Made by a program: the position numbers and the translations under genes. This document shows, one piece after another, positions 26,724 to 35,646 of a stretch of DNA of 64,000 nucleotides; within the stretch, counting starts at the first letter, position 1, and each line of letters opens with the position of its first letter. Source of the stretch: Streptomyces sp. D2-8 (GTDB lineage Bacteria; Actinomycetota; Actinomycetes; Streptomycetales; Streptomycetaceae); NCBI RefSeq assembly GCF_023184515.1, contig NZ_JAAHBP010000007.1:372001-436000 (forward strand), written 5' to 3'. The notes under the pieces were generated by a model. It saw nothing but the letters and a program-made list of their open reading frames with translations. It searched no databases and was not told where the DNA came from.

Positions 26724-28262
26724 ATGTGCGAGGACAGCCACGGCGGGCTCGGCCGGCGCGCTCTGTTCGTGACGGGAGCGGCGGCCGCGCTTACGTTGGG
26801 AAGCGTGAGCTTCGCTTCAGCGGCCGACGGGGACCAGGAGAGCAGGACCGTGCGCGGCACGCTGCCGCCCGGCTCCCCGGACTTCGTGTACGTGCCCGTC
26901 GAGGTCCCGGCCGGCGTCCGGGAGCTCAAGGTCGCCTACACCTACGACCGGCCGTCGGTCCCGGCCGGCACCACGGGCAACGCCCTCGACATCGGCGTCT
27001 TCGACGACCGCGGCACCGAGCTCGGCGGCCGGGGCTTCCGGGGCTGGTCGGGCGGGGCGCGCACCGAGTTCTTCCTCCGCGCGGACGACGCCACGCCGGG
27101 GTACCTCCCGGGCCCGGTGCGCGAGGGCACCTGGCACATCGCGCTCGGCCCGTACACGGTCGCCCCGCAGGGCCTGATCTACGAGATCACGATCACGCTG
27201 ACGTACGGGGAGCCGGGCGAGGCCGTCCGGCCGGTGTATCCGCCGGAGCGCGCGAAGGGCCGGGGGCGGGCCTGGTACCGGGGCGACTGCCATCTGCACT
27301 CCTGGTACTCCGACGGCCGCCGCACCCCCGCCGAGATCGGGGAGCTGGCCCGGGCGGCCGGCCTGGACTTCATCAACTCCTCCGAGCACAACACGCATTC
27401 GGCGCACGCCCACTGGGCGGACGTGGCCGGGGACGACCTGCTCGTCCTGCTGGGCGAGGAGATCACCACCCGCAACGGGCACGTCGTCGCGCTCGGCACC
27501 GACCCGGGCACCTTCATCGACTGGCGCTACCGGGCCCGCGACAACCGCTTCGGCCGGTTCGCCCGGCAGATCCGCCGCGCCGGCGGCCTGGTCGTCCCGG
27601 CCCACCCGCACGCCACCTGCGTCGGCTGCAACTGGAAGTTCGGCTTCGGCGAGGCCGACGCGATCGAGGTGTGGAACGGCCCCTACACGCCCGACGACGA
27701 GATGGCGCTGGCCGACTGGGACAGCATGCTCGTGGCGTCCGTGCGGGAGGACGGGCGGGACGCGCGCGACGGGCGGGACGGGCGCGAGTGGATCCCGGCG
27801 ATGGGCAGCAGCGACGCCCACCGCTCCCCGGACGCGGTGGGCAGCCCCCAGACGGTCGTCCTGGCCGACGACCTGACCCGGGAGGCCGTCCAGGAGGGCA
27901 TCCGGGCGGGGCGGTCCTACATCGCCGAGTCCGCGCGGGTCGCGCTGTCGTTCCGGGCGTCCGGAGGTCGTGGCGAGCACGCGGGCATCGGCGAGCGCCT
28001 CACCGTCGGCCGCGACACCCCGGTCACGGTCCGCCTGGAGGTCACCGGCGCCCCGCGCTGCACGGTCCGCCTCGTCACCGACCAGGGCGTCCTCCACACC
28101 AGCGCCCCGCTGCCGGTGTCCGGCTCGGGCGTGGTCGAGTGGCGGACGACACCGTCGTACGCGGCGTACGTACGGGCCGAACTGCGCCACGAGGCGGCTG
28201 CGGGACCGCTGCCCGGGCCGCTGGCGGCGTTCACCAACCCGATCTTCCTGGGGCGCCGCTGA
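26724..28262 (+). CDS. Tat-exported PHP-domain metallohydrolase (CehA/McbA-like)
   Basis: 512 residues from ATG 26724 (GGGAG upstream). The N-terminus has a twin-arginine signal, GRRALFVTGAAAALTLGS, cleaved near ASAADG. After a beta domain (residues 35-165), the PHP domain shows DCHLHSWYSDGRRTP, NSSEHNTHS, LLGEEITTRNGH, VVPAHPHATC and GSSDAHRS, which are the metal-binding His and Asp sets. It probably hydrolyses phosphoesters or related esters outside the cell. A short DGRDARDGRDGRE repeat is near residue 345. It is divergent from the LLM gene. Confidence 0.85.
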   Translation: MCEDSHGGLGRRALFVTGAAAALTLGSVSFASAADGDQESRTVRGTLPPGSPDFVYVPVEVPAGVRELKVAYTYDRPSVPAGTTGNALDIGVFDDRGTELGGRGFRGWSGGARTEFFLRADDATPGYLPGPVREGTWHIALGPYTVAPQGLIYEITITLTYGEPGEAVRPVYPPERAKGRGRAWYRGDCHLHSWYSDGRRTPAEIGELARAAGLDFINSSEHNTHSAHAHWADVAGDDLLVLLGEEITTRNGHVVALGTDPGTFIDWRYRARDNRFGRFARQIRRAGGLVVPAHPHATCVGCNWKFGFGEADAIEVWNGPYTPDDEMALADWDSMLVASVREDGRDARDGRDGREWIPAMGSSDAHRSPDAVGSPQTVVLADDLTREAVQEGIRAGRSYIAESARVALSFRASGGRGEHAGIGERLTVGRDTPVTVRLEVTGAPRCTVRLVTDQGVLHTSAPLPVSGSGVVEWRTTPSYAAYVRAELRHEAAAGPLPGPLAAFTNPIFLGRR

Positions 28263-28277
28263 GGCCTGTCGCTCGGA

Positions 28278-29798
28278 TCAGCGCGGCCGTGAGGTGCGGC
28301 GCCGCTCGACCGCCCTGCCCCCGCGACGCCGCGGAGATCCATCAGAAGCCCCCTGGTCCAGACACCGGGCCACCGCCTCCTCGATCCCCGCCGCGTCGGC
28401 ACCCTCCGCCGCCCAGGCCACGTATCCGTCGGGCCGTACCAGGACGGTCGTCCGGCGGTCGCCCGCCCAGCGCTCCACGGTCAGCCACCCCTCACGGACA
28501 CCGGGGCCTTCGTACGTCCCGGGCGTGATCAGCACGAACCGGCCACCGCGCAGCGCCTCGTGGAGCCGTCCGTCCTTCAGGGCGACGTCGGGGACGCGGG
28601 TGCCGGTGAGGCGGTGGGCGCCGCGGGGGGCGGGGTAGGCGTAGCCGATCCCGGTGATCTGCCCCAGGGCCTTGCGCTGGGCGGGCGGGGCCATGTCGAC
28701 GAACGCGGAGACGAGGGCGCGGGCGGCACGCAGCAGCGGATTGCGCGCGCGGGCCAGCCGGACCAGTCCGCCACTGCTGCGCAGCACCGCCCTGCCGACC
28801 GGGTGGCGCTCGGCCTCGTAGCTGTCGAGGAGCCCTTCGGGCGCCCGGCCCTGGACGGCCGCGGCGAGCTTCCAGCTCAGGTTGGCGGCGTCCTGGAGTC
28901 CGGTGTTCATGCCCTGCCCGCCGGCCGGGGAGTGGATGTGCGCGGCGTCCCCGGCGAGGAAGACCCGCCCGACCCGGTAGTGCGGTGCCTGGCGCTCGTC
29001 ACTGTGGAAACGGGAGAGCCAGCGGGCGTCGTGCATGCCGTGGTCGGTGCCCAGGGCACGGCGGGTGATCTCCTTGACCTCGTCGAGGTCGAGCGGGGCG
29101 TCGTCGGAGACCTCGTTGCGGCGGTTCCAGCCCATGACCCGGTACCAGCCGTCGCCGAAGGAGGCGATCATCGCGAAGGCGTCGCCGCGGCCGTTGACGG
29201 TGAGGACGCCCTCGGGCTTCTCGGCCAGCCGGACATCGGCCAGGATCAGCGACTTGATGACGGAGACACCGGGGAAGTCCAGGCCGATCGCCTCCCGCAC
29301 GGCGCTCCGGTGACCGTCGGCGCCGACGACATAGGCCGCCCGGCGGGTGACGACCGCCCCGTCCGCGCCGCGCACGTCGAGGTCGACCCCGTCGTCGTCC
29401 TGCCGCAGCCCCACGACCTCGCTCTCGTACGCGAACTCCACCCCGGCCTCCCGGGCCCGCCGCTCCAGGAGCCGCTCGACCTCGTACTGCGGGGTGATGA
29501 GCAGGAACGGGAAACGCGAGGGCAGCGTGCTCAGATCGAGGGAGAGGCGGCGGAAGAGCCGCAGGCCGGTGATGGTGTCGCCGGTGGTGAGGAGTTCGCC
29601 GGCGAGGCCGCGGGCGTCGAGCTGCTCCAGGGTGCGGGCGTGCACTCCGAAGGCGCGGGAGAGGTTGCTGGTCTTGCGCGGTCGCTTCTCGACGAGGGTC
29701 ACGGTGACGCCGGCTGTGGCGAGGTCGCCGGCGAGGAGGAGGCCGGTGGGGCCGGAGCCGACGACGATCACGGTGCGGTGGGTGGCGGTGCCGTTCAT
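28278..29798 (-). CDS. FAD-dependent aromatic monooxygenase
   Basis: 506 residues from ATG 29798 after CAGGAGG; the frame is open further upstream but without a ribosome site. FAD motifs: VVGSGPTGLLLAGDLATAG near the N-terminus, YVVGADGHRSAVREAIG, and GDAAHIHSPAGGQGMNTGLQ. A thioredoxin-like C-terminal domain is typical of phenol/polyketide hydroxylases. It should hydroxylate an aromatic or quinone-like compound with NAD(P)H. It is divergent from a TetR gene, and its promoter lies in the tandem operator array at 29814-29966, so it is very likely inducible by its substrate. Confidence 0.92.
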   Translation of the reverse strand: MNGTATHRTVIVVGSGPTGLLLAGDLATAGVTVTLVEKRPRKTSNLSRAFGVHARTLEQLDARGLAGELLTTGDTITGLRLFRRLSLDLSTLPSRFPFLLITPQYEVERLLERRAREAGVEFAYESEVVGLRQDDDGVDLDVRGADGAVVTRRAAYVVGADGHRSAVREAIGLDFPGVSVIKSLILADVRLAEKPEGVLTVNGRGDAFAMIASFGDGWYRVMGWNRRNEVSDDAPLDLDEVKEITRRALGTDHGMHDARWLSRFHSDERQAPHYRVGRVFLAGDAAHIHSPAGGQGMNTGLQDAANLSWKLAAAVQGRAPEGLLDSYEAERHPVGRAVLRSSGGLVRLARARNPLLRAARALVSAFVDMAPPAQRKALGQITGIGYAYPAPRGAHRLTGTRVPDVALKDGRLHEALRGGRFVLITPGTYEGPGVREGWLTVERWAGDRRTTVLVRPDGYVAWAAEGADAAGIEEAVARCLDQGASDGSPRRRGGRAVERRRTSRPR

Positions 29799-29813
29799 GG
29801 TGGCCTCCTGTTG

Positions 29814-29966
29814 CCAACGCTTGCTTGCCATCACCTGTTGCCAACACATGTTGGCCAACGCTCGTTGACGAAGATAGCGAGGCGCCAAGAGGGATGTCAA
29901 CGAGCGTTGGCAAACAATTGTTGGCGAACGCTTGTTGACCTACACTCGTTGGCCTACGCTCGTTGG
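29814..29966. promoter_or_regulatory. Tandem array of 14-bp operator palindromes
   Basis: The region between the monooxygenase and the TetR gene is built from end-to-end 14-bp imperfect palindromes of form CCAACG-CT-CGTTGG. Readable copies start at 29814, 29828, 29841, 29855, then after a 28-base gap at 29897, 29911, 29925, 29939 and 29953. The last five have an exact 14-base period. The best arms are CCAACA/TGTTGG (29841) and TCAACG/CGTTGG (29897). The array ends one base before the TetR start codon and 16 bases before the monooxygenase start. It must be the TetR operator region, with room for eight to nine dimers. Confidence 0.85.
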
Positions 29967-29967
29967 C

Positions 29968-30567
29968 ATGAACGGCAGCGACAGCACCTCCACGGTTCCC
30001 GGCTCCGGTGCCCCCCGCCGCTCCGACGCCACTCGCGGCGCGATCCTCGCGGCGGCCCGCGAGCGCTTCGCGACCGACGGCTACGAGCGAGCCACCATCC
30101 GCGCCATCGCCAAGGACGCGAACATCGATCCGTCGATGGTGATGCGGTACTACCGCAACAAGGAGGGCCTCTTCGCGGCGGCCGTCGCCATCGACCTGCG
30201 GCTGCCGGACGTGAGCGGGGCGGACCGCCGGCCGGACGCGGGGCGGATCCTCGTCGAGCACTTCCTCGACATGTGGGAGAACAACGAGGTCCTCACCGCG
30301 CTGCTGCGGGTCGGCGTGACCAACCAGGCCGGGGCGGAGCGCATGCAGGGCATCCTGCGGGACCAGCTGCTGCCGGTCGCCCGGCAGGTGTGCCCCGACC
30401 CCGAGCAGGTCCCGGCACGGGCGGCACTCATGGCGTCGCAGCTGCTGGGCCTGGCGCTCACGCGGTACGTGCTGCGGATGCCGCCGGCGGTGGGGCTGGC
30501 GCGGGCGGAGATCGTGGAATGGCTGGCTCCGACGATCCAGCGGTACCTGACCGCGCCGAGTCCCTGA
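29968..30567 (+). CDS. TetR-family repressor of the flavin monooxygenase
   Basis: 199 residues from ATG 29968, directly after the last 14-bp operator repeat. The HTH is TRGAILAAARERFATDGYE then IRAIAKDANIDPSMVMRYYR. The C-terminal part fits the TetR_C family with the TALLRVGVTNQAGAERMQ segment. The operator array covers its own promoter and that of the monooxygenase, so autorepression is expected. There is no room for a Shine-Dalgarno sequence that is not part of the array. Confidence 0.9.
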   Translation: MNGSDSTSTVPGSGAPRRSDATRGAILAAARERFATDGYERATIRAIAKDANIDPSMVMRYYRNKEGLFAAAVAIDLRLPDVSGADRRPDAGRILVEHFLDMWENNEVLTALLRVGVTNQAGAERMQGILRDQLLPVARQVCPDPEQVPARAALMASQLLGLALTRYVLRMPPAVGLARAEIVEWLAPTIQRYLTAPSP

Positions 30568-30733
30568 GGCCTGCCGGGCACTCGTATCCGCCGGGACCAC
30601 GGGACCGGTAGGGCGCTGGAAGGCCGCCCAGTACAGGAGACCCGCCGGGCGCTGAAGCGGTCCCGTTGGAACACCGGCCGGACCGTAGGAAGATACCCGC
30701 GATGGAGCTTTGCACGAAGGAGACCTGCCGACG

Positions 30734-31126
30734 ATGTCCCGCCGCACCGACCTGAGGTTCCGCGCGACCACGGCCGTCCAGCGCCGCCTCAACCCGCTCC
30801 TGCGCCGCCTCCCCCTCCAGACGGTCCTGGAGACGAGGGGCCGCGTCTCGGGGCTGCCCCGTCAGACACCGGTGGGCGGGCACCGCGTCGGCGGCTCCTT
30901 CTGGCTGGTGTCGGAGTTCGGCGAGAAGTCGCAGTACGTGCGCAACATCAAGGCGGATCCGCGGGTGCGGGTACGGATCCGCGGGCGGTGGCACGAGGGC
31001 ACCGCGCATCTGATGCCGCAGGACGACCCGGTGGCGCGGCTGCGGGGGCTGCCTCGGGTCAACGGCCTGGGGGTGCGGGCCCTCGGGACGAATCTGCTGA
31101 CCGTGCGGGTGGACCTGGACACCTGA
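30734..31126 (+). CDS. DDN-like deazaflavin-dependent nitroreductase family protein
   Basis: 130 residues from ATG 30734. The split-barrel fold signature is present: TVLETRGRVSGLPRQTPVGGHRVGGSFW (in parts), VSEFGEKSQYVRNIKADPRVRVRIRGRW. Mycobacterial DDN and relatives use F420H2 to reduce quinones, nitro compounds or enones. It lies downstream of the TetR gene by about 170 bases, and convergent to the aldehyde dehydrogenase operon with only six bases between stops. Its regulation is not evident. Confidence 0.85.
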   Translation: MSRRTDLRFRATTAVQRRLNPLLRRLPLQTVLETRGRVSGLPRQTPVGGHRVGGSFWLVSEFGEKSQYVRNIKADPRVRVRIRGRWHEGTAHLMPQDDPVARLRGLPRVNGLGVRALGTNLLTVRVDLDT

Positions 31127-31132
31127 GGGGTG

Positions 31133-32584
31133 TCACCCGGGCCACACGATCGCCTGCACCTCGCTGTAGGCGTGCAGCGCGTACGAGCCCACGTCCCGGC
31201 CGACGCCGCTCTTCTTGAAGCCGCCGAACGGCGCCTCCATGTTCCGCCCGACGGTGTTGACCCCTACGCCACCGGCCCGCAGTCGCCGCGCCACCCGGAA
31301 CGCCCGGGCCACGTCTCCCGACCAGACGTAGTCGATGAGCCCGTAGTCGGTGTCGTTGGCGAGCGCGATGCCCTCCTCCTCGTCGTCGAAGGGGACGACG
31401 GCCACCACCGGCCCGAAGATCTCCTCGCGGACCACCCGCATGTCGTTGGTGCAGTCGGCGAGCAGGGTCGGGGCGACGTAGAAGCCCGAGGGCAGGTCCG
31501 GGCGTTCGCCGCCCGTCACCACCACCGCGCCCTCCTTCCGGCCCAGTTCGACGTACGACTCCACCCGGTCCCGGTGGCTCGCGGAGATCACCGGCCCGAC
31601 CACGGTGTCCGGCTCGCGCGGGTCACCGACCTTCAACCAGCGTGCGTAGGAGGCCAGTTGTTCGACCAGCCGGTCGTAGATCCCCCGCTGTGCCAGCACC
31701 CGCGTCGGTGCCGTGCAGATCTGCCCGCTGTAGAAGGAGAAGGTGGTGCCGATCCCGGCCACGGCCGAGCCGAGGTCGGCGTCGTCGAAGACGAGCGCCG
31801 CGCCCTTCCCTCCCAGCTCCATCAACTGCCGTTTCATGTCGCGGCCGCACACCTCGGCGATGCGCTGCCCGACGGCCGTGGAGCCGGTGAAGCTGACCAT
31901 GTCGACGTCCGGCGACGCCACGGCCGCCTCGCCGGTCTCGCCGCCCGAGCCGCTGACCACGTTCACCACGCCCGGCGGCACACCGGCCGCCTCCAGCGCC
32001 TGAGCCATCCGGTAGACCGACAGCGGGTCCTGCGGGGCCGGTTTCACCACGACCGTGTTGCCCATGGCCAGGGCGGGGGCGATCTTGCCGGCCGGGTTGG
32101 CCCAGGGGTTGTTGTACGAGGTGACGCAGGTGACGACCCCGACGGGCTGCCGGACGGCCAGGGCGCCCATCACACCCGCCTTTCCCATCGGCCCGGCCTC
32201 GTTGATCTGCGGCGGGATCGCCCACTCGGCGGGCTCCACGCGTGCGTAGCGCCGGAAGCGGGCGGCGGCGACGCCGACCTGCATGCCGCGCGCGGTGCCG
32301 GTGGTCGCACCGGTCTCGGCCCGGGCCAGCTCCGCGTACTCCTTCAGCCGCCCGGCGATGATCCCCGCCGCCCGCCCGAGCATCGCGGCCCGCTCCTCCG
32401 GTGGGGTGCGCGACCACGGCCCGAAGGCCTCGCGGGCCGCGGCACCGGCCGCGAGCACCTGATCCCGCGAGGCCTCCGGCGCCCACCCGACGGTCTGCTC
32501 GCTCGCCGGGTCGATCACCTCGTAGTGCCCGCCGTCCGGCTCCACCCAGGAGCCGCCGACGAACAGCGACTGCCGTGCCGTCAC
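31133..32584 (-). CDS. Aldehyde dehydrogenase
   Basis: 483 residues from the GTG at 32584, which overlaps the deacylase stop. NAD-binding and catalytic signatures: VVKPAPQDPLSVYRMAQALE, VSFTGSTAVGQRI, the general base Glu in MELGGKGAALVFDDA, and the nucleophile Cys in YSGQICTAPTRVLAQ. It should oxidise an aldehyde, or a CoA-independent semialdehyde, to the acid. It is the last gene of the LLM-deacylase-ALDH operon, which is preceded by two CTGACG operators. Confidence 0.92.
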   Translation of the reverse strand: MTARQSLFVGGSWVEPDGGHYEVIDPASEQTVGWAPEASRDQVLAAGAAAREAFGPWSRTPPEERAAMLGRAAGIIAGRLKEYAELARAETGATTGTARGMQVGVAAARFRRYARVEPAEWAIPPQINEAGPMGKAGVMGALAVRQPVGVVTCVTSYNNPWANPAGKIAPALAMGNTVVVKPAPQDPLSVYRMAQALEAAGVPPGVVNVVSGSGGETGEAAVASPDVDMVSFTGSTAVGQRIAEVCGRDMKRQLMELGGKGAALVFDDADLGSAVAGIGTTFSFYSGQICTAPTRVLAQRGIYDRLVEQLASYARWLKVGDPREPDTVVGPVISASHRDRVESYVELGRKEGAVVVTGGERPDLPSGFYVAPTLLADCTNDMRVVREEIFGPVVAVVPFDDEEEGIALANDTDYGLIDYVWSGDVARAFRVARRLRAGGVGVNTVGRNMEAPFGGFKKSGVGRDVGSYALHAYSEVQAIVWPG

Positions 32585-34311
32585 CTCGTGCTCACCGTCT
32601 CCGTGTCCCGCCCCGAGCGCAGCACCCGGCCCGGCACGGCCCCGGTCACCACGTCGTCCCGGATGGCCTCGACCCCGTTGACCCACACGGCCCGCACGCC
32701 GAGCGCCCGGGAGTCCAGCCGCGGGCTGTCACCCGGCAGGTCGTGCACCAGGGTGGCCGGGCCCGCGTCGATCCGCTCCGGGTCGAGCAGGACCAGGTCC
32801 GCGTGCCAGCCCTCCCGGATCTGCCCTCGCTCGCGCAGCCCGAAGAGCCGGGCCGGGTCGTCGGTCAGCATCTTCACGGCCTGTTCGAGCCCGACCAGTT
32901 TCCGGCCCCGCAGGCAGTCCCCGAGGAACCGGGTGGTGTACGGCGCCCCGCACATCCGGTCCAGATGGGCGCCCGCGTCGGACCCGCCGAGCAGCACGTC
33001 CTCGTGCTGCCAGGTCTCGGCCCGCAGGGCCCAGGACGCCGGGTCGTTGTCGGTCGGCATGGGCCACAGCACGGTGCGCAGCCCGTCGTTGACGCAGATC
33101 TCCACCAGGCACGCGAAGGGCTCCTGCCCGCGCTCCTCGGCGATGTCCCTCACCACGCGCCCGGTCAGCCCGGCGTTCGCCTCGCTGTAGGTGTCGCCGA
33201 CGACGTACCGCCCGAAGTTCGACAGCCGCCGGAAGACACCCGCCTCCTTGGACTGCGCCCGCCGCAGCAGCTCGGCCCGCACGTCCGGGTCCCGCAGCTT
33301 CTCGATCCGCTCGGGCACGGGCAGCCCGAGGACCGGCCCCCACCCGGGGATGAGGTTGAGCGCGCAGAAGGTCCCCAGCGACATGTTCATCGGCGTGAGG
33401 ATCGGCATGGTGAGGGCCACGACCCTGCCGCCCGCCTTCCTCGCCTGCTCGCTCGCCAGGAGCTGCCGGGGCACGCGCTCGGGAACGGCCGCGTCGATCG
33501 TCAGCACGTTCCAGTTCAGCGGCCGTCCCGCCACCGCGCTCATCTCCACGAACAGGTCGATCTCGGCGTCGCTGAACTGATCCAGACAGCCCGCGACGAT
33601 CGCCTCGATCTGTGTGCCCTCGCACTCCCCGACGGCCCGCGACAGCGCCAGCAGTTCGGCCGGCTGGGCGTGCCGTGAGGCGACGGGCTGCCCGTCGCCG
33701 TCGGAGTGGCTGCTCGACTGGGTGGTGGACAGCCCCCAGGCCCCGGCGTCCATGGCCTCCCGCAGCAACCGCACCATCGCGGCGAGCTGCTCCTGGCTCG
33801 GCTGCCCGCCCACCGCCTCCGGGCCCATCACGTACCGCCGCAGCGCACAGTGCCCCACCATGAACCCGGCGTTGACGGCGATCCGCCCCTCCAGGGCGTC
33901 CAGGTACTCCCCGAAGGAGTGCCAGCTCCAGGGCGCCCCCTCCTCCAGCGCCACCAGCGCCATGCCCTCGACCCTGGACATCATCCGCCGCGTGTAGTCG
34001 GCGTCCTCGGGCCGGTCGGGGTGCAGCGGCGCGAGCGTGAACCCGCAGTTGCCGCCCGCGACGGTGGTGACGCCGTGGTTGAGCGAGGGGGTGGCGTACG
34101 GGTCCCAGAAGAGCTGGGCGTCGTAGTGGGTGTGGGGATCGACGAAGCCGGGGGTGAGGACGAGGCCGGCGGCGTCCTCGACCGACCGGGCTTCCTCGCC
34201 GACCGTCCCGACGGCGGCGATACGCCCGTCCTGTATGCCGACGTCGGCGGTGTACGCCGGGGCGCCCGTCCCGTCCACGACGGTCACACCCCGGATGACG
34301 TGATCGAGCAT
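32581..34311 (-). CDS. N-acyl-D-amino-acid deacylase-like amidohydrolase
   Basis: 576 residues from ATG 34311 with GGGAG upstream. It belongs to the D-aminoacylase branch: VIRGVTVVDGTGAPAYTADVG (in parts), metal site LTPGFVDPHTHYDAQLFWDP, GVTTVAGGNCGFTLAP, and SDAGAHLDRMCGAPYTTRFL. The family opens amides, including cyclic ones; actinobacteria carry copies next to LLM and acyl-CoA genes. It is the second gene of the operon, 116 bases after the LLM gene, overlapping the ALDH start by four bases. Confidence 0.88.
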   Translation of the reverse strand: MLDHVIRGVTVVDGTGAPAYTADVGIQDGRIAAVGTVGEEARSVEDAAGLVLTPGFVDPHTHYDAQLFWDPYATPSLNHGVTTVAGGNCGFTLAPLHPDRPEDADYTRRMMSRVEGMALVALEEGAPWSWHSFGEYLDALEGRIAVNAGFMVGHCALRRYVMGPEAVGGQPSQEQLAAMVRLLREAMDAGAWGLSTTQSSSHSDGDGQPVASRHAQPAELLALSRAVGECEGTQIEAIVAGCLDQFSDAEIDLFVEMSAVAGRPLNWNVLTIDAAVPERVPRQLLASEQARKAGGRVVALTMPILTPMNMSLGTFCALNLIPGWGPVLGLPVPERIEKLRDPDVRAELLRRAQSKEAGVFRRLSNFGRYVVGDTYSEANAGLTGRVVRDIAEERGQEPFACLVEICVNDGLRTVLWPMPTDNDPASWALRAETWQHEDVLLGGSDAGAHLDRMCGAPYTTRFLGDCLRGRKLVGLEQAVKMLTDDPARLFGLRERGQIREGWHADLVLLDPERIDAGPATLVHDLPGDSPRLDSRALGVRAVWVNGVEAIRDDVVTGAVPGRVLRSGRDTETVSTR

Positions 34312-34426
34312 GAGCTTCTCAACTCCCTCAGGTTCGTTGCCCCTAAGGGGCGCGGGGCTGTGTCGATGTGCGGCCCCGTCGCGTGGGCGCGACAAGCCAC
34401 GACGGACCCGCACCCGCCAACGGCGA

Positions 34427-35545
34427 TCAGGCAGCACCCCGGAACCGCGAAGTCCGATGCACAGGATCCGTATCGATCTTGGGAATCACGTGCTCCCCGA
34501 CCAGCCGGATCGTCTGCAGCGTCTCCTCCTTCGGCACCCCCACCGGCAACCCGAAGCTCAGCTGGTCCGCCCCGGCCTGCTCCCACCGCTTGCACTGCCG
34601 CAGCACCTCGTCCGGATCCCCGCAAATCAGCAGCTCCTCCTCGATGAGCACCTCCACGAGCTCCTCGGTGTACTCCGGCAACGTCTCCGGCCACACCGGG
34701 AACCCCTCGGGCCGGGGGAACGTGTCGTGGTACCGGAACACCAGCGAGGGCAGATAGTGCAGTCCCCCGCTCGCGGCGATCCGCACCGCCTCCTCATGGG
34801 TCGGCGCGCAGATCGCCGTGGTCGTCACCATCACGTTGTCGTTCACGAAGTCCCCGACGGGCTCCGCGTCCACGATCGCCGTCTTGTACTGCTCCAGCAC
34901 CCACTCCATGTCGGAGACCTTCTGCACGCTGAAGCCGAGCACGCCGAGCCCCTTCTTCGCGGCCATGGCGTACGACGGCGGCGACCCGGCCGCGTACCAC
35001 ATCGCCGGGTGCGAGCCGCCGTACGGCTTCGGCAGGACCTTCCTCGGCGGCAGCGACCAGTGCTTGCCCTGGAAGCCCTGGTACTCGTCCTGGAGCCACA
35101 TCCTGGGGAACTCGGCGATGGTCTCTTCCCAGAGTTCCTTGGTGTGGTTCATGTCGGTCACCCCCGGCATGAACCCGAGGATCTCGTGCGACCCGGCGCC
35201 CCGCCCGCTGCCGAACTCGAACCGGTTGCCGCTGAGGTGGTCGAGCATCGCGACCTTCTCGGCGACCTTCACCGGGTGGTTGACCGGGGCGAGCGGGTTG
35301 AAGATGCCCGAGCCCAGGTGGATCCGCTCGGTCGCGTGGGCCAGGTACCCGAGGAAGACGTCGTTGGCGGAGAGGTGCGAGTACTCGTCCAGGAAGTGGT
35401 GCTCGGAGGCCCAGGCGTACTTGAAGCCGGACCGGTCCGCCTGGATGACGTACTCGGTCTCCTCCATCAGCGCCTTGTGCTCGGCGAGCGGGTCGGTCTC
35501 GGCGCGCTTGCCGACGTATCCCTGAACGAAGATGCCGAATTCCAA
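34427..35545 (-). CDS. LLM-class flavin-dependent oxidoreductase
   Basis: 372 residues. The most likely start is the TTG at 35545 with GGTGA eight bases upstream; no ATG/GTG fits. It is a luciferase-like barrel with YAWASEHHFLDEYSHLSANDV, LGSGIFNPLAPVNHPVKVAEK and LDHLSGNRFEFGSGRGAG, resembling class-A bacterial luciferase-like monooxygenases. It would oxygenate or dehydrogenate a cyclic substrate. It is the first gene of the LLM-deacylase-ALDH operon. Operators lie 26 and 87 bases upstream. Confidence 0.88.
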   Translation of the reverse strand: MEFGIFVQGYVGKRAETDPLAEHKALMEETEYVIQADRSGFKYAWASEHHFLDEYSHLSANDVFLGYLAHATERIHLGSGIFNPLAPVNHPVKVAEKVAMLDHLSGNRFEFGSGRGAGSHEILGFMPGVTDMNHTKELWEETIAEFPRMWLQDEYQGFQGKHWSLPPRKVLPKPYGGSHPAMWYAAGSPPSYAMAAKKGLGVLGFSVQKVSDMEWVLEQYKTAIVDAEPVGDFVNDNVMVTTTAICAPTHEEAVRIAASGGLHYLPSLVFRYHDTFPRPEGFPVWPETLPEYTEELVEVLIEEELLICGDPDEVLRQCKRWEQAGADQLSFGLPVGVPKEETLQTIRLVGEHVIPKIDTDPVHRTSRFRGAA

Positions 35546-35570
35546 GGAGGTTCACCGCCCCACGGTCAGT

Positions 35571-35587
35571 TCTGACGATGCGTCAGA
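35571..35587. promoter_or_regulatory. Regulon operator site 2
   Basis: TCTGACG-ATG-CGTCAGA, perfect 7-bp arms, 26 bases upstream of the LLM start. Confidence 0.8.
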
Positions 35588-35631
35588 TTAGTGAGTCCGA
35601 CTGTTCCACCGGCCCTCATGAGCGTCAATAG

Positions 35632-35646
35632 CTGATGGAGCGTCAG
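35632..35646. promoter_or_regulatory. Regulon operator site 3, overlapping SDR stop codon
   Basis: CTGATG-GAG-CGTCAG, one mismatch from the consensus, 61 bases from site 2 centre to centre. It covers the stop codon of the upstream SDR gene (TGA at 35643-35645 on the minus strand), so it controls the next operon from inside the SDR transcript. Confidence 0.65.

Noticed and set aside
29814..29966. Possible CRISPR array
   Set aside because: Units are 14-bp palindromes without spacers, located between a TetR gene and its target; an operator array explains them better.
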